Source: Gammaproteobacteria bacterium
GTDB lineage: Bacteria > Pseudomonadota > Gammaproteobacteria > HK1
Assembly: GCA_020444775.1 (NCBI GenBank)
Contig: JAGRHX010000742.1
Span: 1-13,058, forward strand
Length of the DNA: 13,058 nucleotides
Direction: 5' to 3'
Positions within the stretch are counted from its first letter, which is position 1, and each line of letters starts with the position of its first letter. Under the pieces are notes generated by a model. That model worked only from the letters and a program-made list of their open reading frames with translations. It did not search any database and was not told the DNA's origin. Made by a program: the position numbers and the translations under genes. Of this stretch, positions 7,453 through 13,058 are shown piece after piece.

Positions 7453-7950
7453 ATGAACGTGGTCTACGAGAACATCGAGCAGTACATCCCTCAGATGAGA
7501 ATCTATGCGCTGGCCATGACTCATGACCCGGCCGCCGCCGACGACCTGGTCCAGGATGGTCTGGTTCGCGCGTTGAGCAAATCACAACAGTATCGAGCCG
7601 GGACTAATATGAGGGCCTGGCTGTTCACCATCTTGCACAATGTGCATGTCTCCAGCCTGCGACGTCCGAGCAAGAATGCCGTACACGTCGACATCGAAGT
7701 GGCGTCCAGGACGCTGCAGACCACACAAGACACCCAGGAGCAGAACGCGCATCGAGAGCTGATCTCCAGAGCCCTCGAGGCACTCTCACCTGGTCAGCTC
7801 GAACTGTTGGAACGTGCGGCGCTGTCTGGAGACTCATACGAGGCCATTGCCGACTCCGAGGGGATTGCCGTAGGCACGGTCAAGTCACGGGTCTCGCGCG
7901 GACGGCAGGCGTTACGCAGAGCGCTCATCGGCAGCGGCTACCTTCAGTGA
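7453..7950 (+). CDS. ECF-type RNA polymerase sigma factor
   Basis: Small sigma-70-family factor that directs RNA polymerase to a special promoter set, usually in response to envelope or oxidative stress. The 165 residues contain only regions 2 and 4, as in the extracytoplasmic function group. Region 2.2 is DDLVQDGLVRAL (30-41), and regions 2.3-2.4 are TNMRAWLFTILHNVHVSSLR (51-70). Region 4, with a helix-turn-helix, covers about 112-156 (LSPGQLELLERAAL, YEAIADSEGIAVGTVKSRV). GGAG lies 5 bases before the ATG. The GTNMRAWLFTILHN segment recalls EcfG-like general-stress sigma factors, but no NepR or PhyR partner is visible. No anti-sigma factor follows; the next gene is a secreted EF-hand protein on the same strand, 124 bases away. 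It may be controlled through the repeats upstream, or by an anti-sigma factor elsewhere. The exact ECF group is uncertain. Confidence 0.9.
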   Translation: MNVVYENIEQYIPQMRIYALAMTHDPAAADDLVQDGLVRALSKSQQYRAGTNMRAWLFTILHNVHVSSLRRPSKNAVHVDIEVASRTLQTTQDTQEQNAHRELISRALEALSPGQLELLERAALSGDSYEAIADSEGIAVGTVKSRVSRGRQALRRALIGSGYLQ

Positions 7951-8063
7951 TGACAGGCAGGCCCGTGCGGCGGTTTCGCGCGATGGCCGTGCGAGAACGG
8001 GACTGCGCGCCGTGGGCAACCCTCGCCCATGCAGGGCCGATGCCTGTTCAAGACCACACAATC

Positions 8064-8068
8064 AGGAG
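8064..8068 (+). promoter_or_regulatory. Ribosome binding site deciding the EF-hand gene start
   Basis: AGGAG lies 6 bases before the ATG at 8075. This start gives a clean signal peptide, whereas the open frame's earlier ATG at 8012 would put a charged tail in front of it. Confidence 0.75.
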
Positions 8069-8074
8069 ACTGCA

Positions 8075-8407
8075 ATGAGAACATACCTCTTGCTCATCGC
8101 CCTGGTCTTTCCACCAGGCACATCCCTGGCGCAAAGCAGCGCGCCCGTGACCGGTGCTGCGGAGATCGCGCCGCAGCGCAGCCAGAGCAGCAACATCATC
8201 GATCGAAATGCCTACTATCGCGGTCTCGATACGAACGCGGATCACCAGATCTCGCGCGTCGAGGCAATGAAGGACCCTGACTTGAACCGCATCTTCCCGA
8301 GGTTGGACGCCGATTCCAACGGTAGCATCGAGCGAGACGAGCTCACCTTGCACAGCTATCGCTCGATCCTGGACCGCAAGTCCAGGCTCGGCACCGGCGA
8401 CCGGTAG
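8075..8407 (+). CDS. Small secreted EF-hand calcium-binding protein
   Basis: A 110-residue protein with a Sec signal peptide (MRTYLLLIALVFPPGTSLAQ), probably cut after SLA near residue 19, so the mature form should be periplasmic or secreted. After a low-complexity linker rich in Ser and Gln there are two EF-hand loops. The first, DTNADHQISRVEA (about 52-64), is slightly non-standard, with His and Gln in the middle of the loop. The second, DADSNGSIERDE (about 75-86), is canonical with D, D, N-G, S, E and a final E. They should bind calcium as a pair. The specific role is unknown; similar small EF-hand proteins are common in Proteobacteria. It lies just downstream of the ECF sigma gene on the same strand and may belong to its regulon or transcript. 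The gene ends 68 bases before the convergent aconitase gene. Confidence 0.85.
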   Translation: MRTYLLLIALVFPPGTSLAQSSAPVTGAAEIAPQRSQSSNIIDRNAYYRGLDTNADHQISRVEAMKDPDLNRIFPRLDADSNGSIERDELTLHSYRSILDRKSRLGTGDR

Positions 8408-8439
8408 TCCTTGCCTGGTCACGCCCTGGGCCGCGCCTT

Positions 8440-8469
8440 GTTGGCGGCGAGCGCATGCCCGCCGCCAAC
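8440..8469. terminator. Hairpin between convergent EF-hand and aconitase genes, likely terminator
   Basis: GTTGGCGGCG (8440-8449) pairs perfectly with CGCCGCCAAC (8460-8469) around a 10-base loop. It lies between the stop codons of two convergent genes, where a bidirectional terminator is expected. There is no clear T-run on either side, so it may be an imperfect intrinsic terminator or an RNA-stabilising hairpin. Confidence 0.55.
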
Positions 8470-8475
8470 GAGCCG

Positions 8476-10416
8476 TCAGGACGCCTGCTCGCGCAGATGG
8501 TTGATGAGACCCCCGGCGCACACGATTGCCCGCTGCCGGTCGCTGAGTTCATGACGCAAGTGGATCGTGCGTCCGGTGGTCTTATTCAGCGCCCGTATCG
8601 ATGCCTCGCCGCGCTGCAGCGCCGAACGCACTGAATCGAGCTCGACCTCGTGCTCCGTGCTGATGGAATCATGGTCCTCGGGCTCGTCGAAGATCATGGG
8701 TAATACGCCGAAATTGATGAGGTTCTGGCGATGGATACGCGCAAAGCTCTTCGCCAGAACCGCCCTCAAACCCAGGAATCTCGGCGCCAGTGCCGCATGC
8801 TCGCGACTCGAACCCTGACCGTAGTTATGACCCGCGACGATCAGGGAGCCTTGCGAACGCCGGGCCCTGGCCCGTTCGGCGTAGCTCTCGTCCACGTTCG
8901 CGAACACGAAGCGACTGATCGCCGGAATGTTGCTGCGCAACGGCAGCACCCGCGACCCGGCGACCATGATCTCGTCCGTTGAGACATCGTCGCCCAGCTT
9001 GAGCAGGACCGGACCTGCGATCCGGTCCGGGAGCGCTTCGAATTCCGGCAGTGCCCGGATGTTCGGCCCCTTGACGAGCGCAATCTCCCCGGGCTCGTCT
9101 AGCGGCGAGACGAACATGTCACGCTCGACGCGGACCGAGTCCGGGTGACGGAACCGGGGGTAGTCCATGTCCAGGGTACGCGGGTCGGTTATCCGTCCGG
9201 TCAAGGCCGAGGCCGTGGCGGTCTCGGGGCTGCACAGGTAGACGGCATCCTCGCGTGTGCCGGAGCGTCCCGGAAAGTTACGTGGCACGGTGCGCAGACT
9301 CGCGCGATCGGTGGCCGGTGCCTGGCCCATACCGATGCAGCCGTTGCAACCGGCCTGGTGAAGTCGCGCACCCGCGCGTAGCAACCGACCCAGATGTCCG
9401 GTCTCCAGCAAGCACTCCAGCATCTGACGCGAGGTGGGATTGACGTCGAAGGATACCTGCGGATGCACCTGACGGTCACGAACCATCAGCGCCGGCACGG
9501 CAAGGTCTCGCAGTCCCGGGTTGGCCGAGGAGCCGAGGTAGGCCTGGTACAGGGTGCGGCCCGCGACCTCACCGACCGGCACCACGTTGCCCGGACTTCC
9601 CGGACACGCAATCAAGGGCTCGACATCGGCCAGATCGATCTCGTCCTGAAGGTCATAGCCGGCGCCGGCATCGGGCTCGATCTCGCGCCAGTCCTCGCCA
9701 CGCTCCTGCTGGCGCAGGAACTCGCGCACGGCCTCGTCGGCCGGGAATACCGAGGTGGTGGCGCCGAGCTCCGCGCCCATGTTGGCGATCACATGTCTGT
9801 CCATCGCGTCCAGCGAGGCCAGACCCGGGCCGTGGTATTCGATGATCCGACCGACCCCGCCTGCTACGCCGTGGCGGCGCAACAACTCGAGGATGACGTC
9901 CTTGGCGCTGACCCACTCGGGCAGCTCACCGCGCAGACGGATCCCGAAGATCTCCGGCATGCGCATGTGGAACGGTTCGCCGGCCATCGCGGTCGCCACC
10001 TCCAGACCGCCGGCGCCGATGGCCAGCATGCCCAGCGATCCGGCGGCGCAGGTGTGACTGTCGGCGCCGAGCAGCGTCTTGCCCGGAATGCCGAAGCGCT
10101 CCATGTGCAGCGGATGGCTGACGCCATTTCCAGGTCTGCTGTACCAGACGCCGAACTTGCGACAAGCGCTGTGCAAGAACAGGTGGTCGTCGGCATTGCG
10201 CTCGTCGGCCTGCAGCAGATTGTGGTCCACATACTGGGCAGAGAGCTCGGTACGTACACGTGGCACGCCCAAGGCTTCGAACTCCAACATCGCCAGCGTG
10301 CCGGTTGCGTCCTGGGTCAAGGTCTGGTCTATACGTAGCGCGATCTCCGCGCCGGGCGTCATATCACCATCGACCAGATGCGTCTCGATGAGCTTTCGTG
10401 CAACGTTCAGGGCCAT
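8476..10416 (-). CDS. Aconitate hydratase, short Aquifex type
   Basis: Probable TCA-cycle aconitase interconverting citrate and isocitrate through cis-aconitate. The protein has 646 residues, like the short Aquifex-type bacterial aconitases and unlike the roughly 890-residue AcnA. Matching active-site residues are visible: Asp64-His65 (VDHNLL), His101, Asp119-Ser120-His121 (GADSHT), Glu193 (EYHGPG), Arg379 and Arg384 (RNFPGR), and the swivel-domain SSREHAAL with Ser536-Ser537-Arg538. GCNGCIG gives two cluster cysteines, Cys357 and Cys360. The third classic ligand, the Cys of GSCTN, is replaced by Ser297 in GSSANPGLRD, and the Asn before RNF is Pro378. The start at 10416 is supported by GGAGG 7 bases upstream; the open frame's longer N-terminus is unlikely. 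It follows nuoN by 49 bases on the same strand and is probably co-transcribed. A related hydro-lyase activity, such as on homoaconitate or methylaconitate, cannot be excluded. Confidence 0.87.
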   Translation of the reverse strand: MALNVARKLIETHLVDGDMTPGAEIALRIDQTLTQDATGTLAMLEFEALGVPRVRTELSAQYVDHNLLQADERNADDHLFLHSACRKFGVWYSRPGNGVSHPLHMERFGIPGKTLLGADSHTCAAGSLGMLAIGAGGLEVATAMAGEPFHMRMPEIFGIRLRGELPEWVSAKDVILELLRRHGVAGGVGRIIEYHGPGLASLDAMDRHVIANMGAELGATTSVFPADEAVREFLRQQERGEDWREIEPDAGAGYDLQDEIDLADVEPLIACPGSPGNVVPVGEVAGRTLYQAYLGSSANPGLRDLAVPALMVRDRQVHPQVSFDVNPTSRQMLECLLETGHLGRLLRAGARLHQAGCNGCIGMGQAPATDRASLRTVPRNFPGRSGTREDAVYLCSPETATASALTGRITDPRTLDMDYPRFRHPDSVRVERDMFVSPLDEPGEIALVKGPNIRALPEFEALPDRIAGPVLLKLGDDVSTDEIMVAGSRVLPLRSNIPAISRFVFANVDESYAERARARRSQGSLIVAGHNYGQGSSREHAALAPRFLGLRAVLAKSFARIHRQNLINFGVLPMIFDEPEDHDSISTEHEVELDSVRSALQRGEASIRALNKTTGRTIHLRHELSDRQRAIVCAGGLINHLREQAS

Positions 10417-10423
10417 GGCAGGA

Positions 10424-10428
10424 CCTCC
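10424..10428 (-). promoter_or_regulatory. Ribosome binding site deciding the aconitase start
   Basis: Reading the minus strand, GGAGG stands 7 bases before the ATG at 10416, fixing the start at MALNVARKL rather than the longer in-frame ATG at 10491. Confidence 0.8.
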
Positions 10429-10465
10429 AACGGTGTCGGGTCTCGGACATCCAGTCCTCATTCGA

Positions 10466-11935
10466 TCATTGACCCAGCGGCAGCGCCGCACGACTGGCGA
10501 CGATGCCCAGCCCGGGGAGGATGCCGATGACCGGGATTGACAGCCCCAGCAAGGCCAGGCTCAGCCGGGCAGGGAGCTGTGACCAATGCCATCCGGGCGG
10601 CGCCGGTGCAGTGATGTGCTCGAGATCCGCAACCACGATGGCGATACGCAGGTAATAGAACAATCCAATCACGCTCCCGACCACTAGAGCGGTCAGCAGT
10701 GCCCAGGCGTGCGAGGCGGCACCGGCCGCTACCACGTAGAGCTTGGCCACGAAACCAGCCGTGATCGGCAGACCGGCCAGCGACAGCAGTGCAAGCAGCA
10801 ACACCACGGCGAGCAGCGGCCTGCGCCAGAGGAGGCCGCGATAGTGCGCCAGACGTCCCTCCTCGAGCGCGCCAGGTGACGTCGCGTCGGGTCTTGCGGT
10901 CGCCTCCATGCCGACCACCGTGACCACACCGAAGGCGGCGAGGGTGCTGACGAAGTAGGCCATCAAGTAAAAGCCCACGCTCTCCACGGCGAGCTCACCG
11001 GCGGCGAGCAAGGCCACCAGCAGATAGCCGAAGTGCGCGATCGATGAGCAAGCCAGCACGCGCTTCAAGTCGTTCTGGTAGAGGGCCAGCAGGTTGCCGG
11101 CCAGCATGGAGGCCATGGCCAACAGTGCCAGGGTGGTCGGCAGCGGCTGCAGCTGATGGCCGCCGCCCTGCTCGAAGTAACGCAGCGCGAGCGCGACGAT
11201 CGCACCCTTGGATACCGTGGCGAGCAGCCCACCTACCGGGGCCGGCGCGCCTTCGAAGACGTCGGGAGCCCACAGGTGGAACGGCACCAGCGATAGCTTG
11301 AAGGCGAGGCCAACAAGGATCAGCACGCACCCTGCCGGCAACAGCAACCCCGGCGTAACCGCGCTCGACCGCGCAAGCGCGTCGAAATCGAGGACACCCA
11401 GGCGAGCGTAGACCAGCGCCATGCCCAGCAGTAGAAAGGCCGACGAGACGCCGGCGAGAATCAGATACTTGAGCGCAGCCTCGAGCGGCCGGGCCTGCAG
11501 TCTGGCATAGCCGATCAGGGCGAACAGCGACACGCTGAGGAGCTCCAGGCCAACCAGGACCGCGGCCAGATGACGGGCACAAGCCAGCACCAGTGCCCCG
11601 AGGGTGGCGGTCATGATCAGCAGATACCACTCCTCACGGCGTCCCTGCCATCTGTGCAGGTAGCTGTAGGAGGCGGCCACCACCGTCAAGGCGGCCGTCG
11701 CGACCAGACCACCGAAGAAGAGCGCATAATCGTCGACCAGCAAGAGCGCTGTGACCGCCCGCGGCGTCACCCTGGAAGCCAGCGGCAGGGTGAGCAGGAC
11801 ACCGACCAGCCCGAGCCCGGCGAGGACCGCGGTCAGCGTGTGGTGCCGGCGCGCCGCAATGGCGAGCATCGTCACCACGATGGCCGCGGTCAGGACCATG
11901 CTCGGCATCAGCGCCTGCAGCGAGAGCGGGGTCAT
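10466..11935 (-). CDS. nuoN: NADH-quinone oxidoreductase subunit N
   Basis: Antiporter-like proton-pumping membrane subunit of respiratory complex I. The 489-residue protein is almost wholly hydrophobic, consistent with about 14 transmembrane helices, and matches the family length of about 485. Conserved charged residues of the proton channel are in place: Glu131 in LVGLELLSVSLFAL, Lys156 in EAALKYLIL, Lys213 in FKLSLVPFHLWAPDVFEGAP, Lys243 in VSKGA, and Lys398 in ITAGFVAKLYV. The ATG at 11935 overlaps the nuoM stop as ATGA and has GGGGAAG 5 bases upstream. This is preferred over an earlier in-frame ATG at 12052 inside nuoM. As in most nuo operons it is the last nuo gene; here it is followed by aconitase on the same strand. 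Confidence 0.95.
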   Translation of the reverse strand: MTPLSLQALMPSMVLTAAIVVTMLAIAARRHHTLTAVLAGLGLVGVLLTLPLASRVTPRAVTALLLVDDYALFFGGLVATAALTVVAASYSYLHRWQGRREEWYLLIMTATLGALVLACARHLAAVLVGLELLSVSLFALIGYARLQARPLEAALKYLILAGVSSAFLLLGMALVYARLGVLDFDALARSSAVTPGLLLPAGCVLILVGLAFKLSLVPFHLWAPDVFEGAPAPVGGLLATVSKGAIVALALRYFEQGGGHQLQPLPTTLALLAMASMLAGNLLALYQNDLKRVLACSSIAHFGYLLVALLAAGELAVESVGFYLMAYFVSTLAAFGVVTVVGMEATARPDATSPGALEEGRLAHYRGLLWRRPLLAVVLLLALLSLAGLPITAGFVAKLYVVAAGAASHAWALLTALVVGSVIGLFYYLRIAIVVADLEHITAPAPPGWHWSQLPARLSLALLGLSIPVIGILPGLGIVASRAALPLGQ

Positions 11936-13058
11936 GGCAACTTCCCCAGATTCGCTTCGCCGGCGACGGTGGTGGTTGCCGGTAACGATTGCAGCGTGGT
12001 CATGGCCGGCTGCACGACGTCCAGCACCGGCTGCGGATGAAGCCCCAGCCACAAGCTCGCCAGCAGCAGCAGCCCCAAGGTCGGCAGCGTTGGCGCTCCG
12101 ATGTCCGCGGGCGGTCTGTGTTTCTGCACCGTGGGACCGTGGAACACACGCTGCATCAGCGCCAGCGCATAGATGGGCGCGAGCACCAACGCAGCCAACG
12201 CAACGCTGCTGGTCAGCACGCTCACCTGGTAGGTGCCCAGCAGGACCAGGAACTCAGCGACGAAGTTGCCGAGCCCCGGCAGCCCCAGAGCGGCCAGGGC
12301 GAAGCACAGGCCCATGGCCGCCAGACGCGGCATCTGTGCTTGGAGGCCACCCATCGCGGCCATGTCACGGCTACCCAGGCGCTGTTGCAGCACGCCCGCG
12401 AGGATGAAGAGCCCAGCGCTGCTGATACCGTGAGCCAGCATCTGCAACACGCTGCCGAGCAGGGCGTAGGTGTTCCAGACAAAGACGCCGATCAAGACGA
12501 AACCCAGATGGCTGATGCTCGAGTAAGCGACCAGACGTTTGGCATCACGCTGGGCGAATGCCAGCACCGCGCCGTAGACGATGCCGGTCAGCCCCAGTCC
12601 CAGCGCGACCGGCGCGAAGGCCGCCGCTGCATCGGGGAACAGGGGTATGACGAAGCGCATCAGCCCATAGGCACCGGTCTTGAGCAAGATACCGGCGAGC
12701 AGCACGCTGCCGGCCGTCGGGGCTTGGGTATGCGCATCCGGCAACCAGGTGTGCAGGGGAACCACCGGCAGCTTCACCGCGAAGGCAAGGAAGAAGCCGA
12801 GCATCAGCCACGGCGACACACCGGGATCGAGTGGCATGGCGAGCAGTTCCGGGTAGTCGAAACTGAGCCGGCCGGCGTGCTCGCGATGCAACAGTGCCAG
12901 CGACACGATGGCGAGCAACAGCAGCAGTCCGCTGCCCTGGGTGTAGAGCATGAACTTGAGCGCGGCGCGCTGACGTTGCTCGTGACCCCACACGGCAATT
13001 ACCAGGAACATCGGGATCAGCATCAGCTCCCAGAACAGGAAGAACAGGAACAGGTCCA
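11932..13058 (-). CDS. nuoM: NADH-quinone oxidoreductase subunit M (5' end off window)
   Basis: Antiporter-like proton-pumping subunit of complex I, next to NuoN in the membrane arm. The frame is open from the right edge; 374 residues are visible, and E. coli NuoM has about 509, so roughly 130 N-terminal residues are missing. The visible part begins DLFLFFLFWELMLIP, whose Glu (10th visible residue) is the conserved transmembrane glutamate. FAVKLPVVPLHTWLPDAHTQAP holds the central channel lysine, and KRLVAYSSISHLGFV and GLPGLGNFVAEFLVLLG are further NuoM hallmarks. The open frame can be started at an internal ATG at 13023, but homology clearly continues through it to the edge. The stop overlaps nuoN. 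NuoL and the rest of complex I would lie to the right. Confidence 0.95.
   Translation of the reverse strand, partial: DLFLFFLFWELMLIPMFLVIAVWGHEQRQRAALKFMLYTQGSGLLLLLAIVSLALLHREHAGRLSFDYPELLAMPLDPGVSPWLMLGFFLAFAVKLPVVPLHTWLPDAHTQAPTAGSVLLAGILLKTGAYGLMRFVIPLFPDAAAAFAPVALGLGLTGIVYGAVLAFAQRDAKRLVAYSSISHLGFVLIGVFVWNTYALLGSVLQMLAHGISSAGLFILAGVLQQRLGSRDMAAMGGLQAQMPRLAAMGLCFALAALGLPGLGNFVAEFLVLLGTYQVSVLTSSVALAALVLAPIYALALMQRVFHGPTVQKHRPPADIGAPTLPTLGLLLLASLWLGLHPQPVLDVVQPAMTTLQSLPATTTVAGEANLGKLP

Noticed and set aside
9394..10338. 314-codon plus-strand open frame
   Set aside because: Antisense to the aconitase gene, which shows active-site motifs throughout. No domain and no good ribosome binding site.
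1..13058. CRISPR array, IS element, phage, tRNA or rRNA
   Set aside because: No regularly spaced repeats, transposase or integrase motifs, or RNA-gene sequences were noticed on reading the window.

Overview
The window is high-GC (roughly 60-65% by eye), densely coded bacterial DNA. Its content fits an aerobic or respiratory Proteobacterium, most likely a gammaproteobacterium: an E. coli PaoABC-like aldehyde oxidoreductase, the end of a nuo operon, and an alternative complex III locus. No rRNA, tRNA, CRISPR array, transposase or phage gene was seen, and genus cannot be told.

Left part (1-2853, minus strand): the first two genes of an alternative complex III (ACIII) operon. actA encodes a membrane-anchored pentaheme cytochrome c. 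actB encodes the molybdopterin-oxidoreductase-like/4Fe-4S fusion subunit and runs off the left edge. actB is an unbroken frame starting with GTG, and it explains the otherwise puzzling plus-strand open frames over it. A 408-bp divergent spacer (2854-3261) separates actA from the next operon.

Middle (3262-7003, plus strand): a three-gene molybdenum hydroxylase operon in the order 2Fe-2S, FAD, molybdenum subunit, with two ATGA overlaps. It closely resembles E. coli PaoABC, including four cysteines in the FAD subunit that can hold an extra 4Fe-4S cluster. Unlike E. coli PaoA, the small subunit has no Tat signal, so the enzyme is probably cytoplasmic. A 449-bp spacer follows (7004-7452), with repeated TGGTGCAT elements. 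Then come an ECF sigma factor with no visible anti-sigma factor (7453-7950) and a small secreted EF-hand protein (8075-8407).

Right part (8476-13058, minus strand): nuoM (5' end off the window), nuoN, and an Aquifex-type aconitase, read in that order and probably co-transcribed. The aconitase has a serine where the classic enzyme has its first cluster-binding cysteine. A strong hairpin sits between the convergent EF-hand and aconitase genes.

Together the window is mainly energy metabolism: proton-pumping complex I, a TCA-cycle hydratase, an aldehyde-oxidising flavo-molybdoenzyme, and a quinol-oxidising ACIII, with a small sigma factor/calcium-binding pair between them. No clearly new system is proven. 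The points most worth checking are the aconitase ligand change, the signal-less PaoABC, and the sigma factor/EF-hand pair with its repeat-bearing upstream region.
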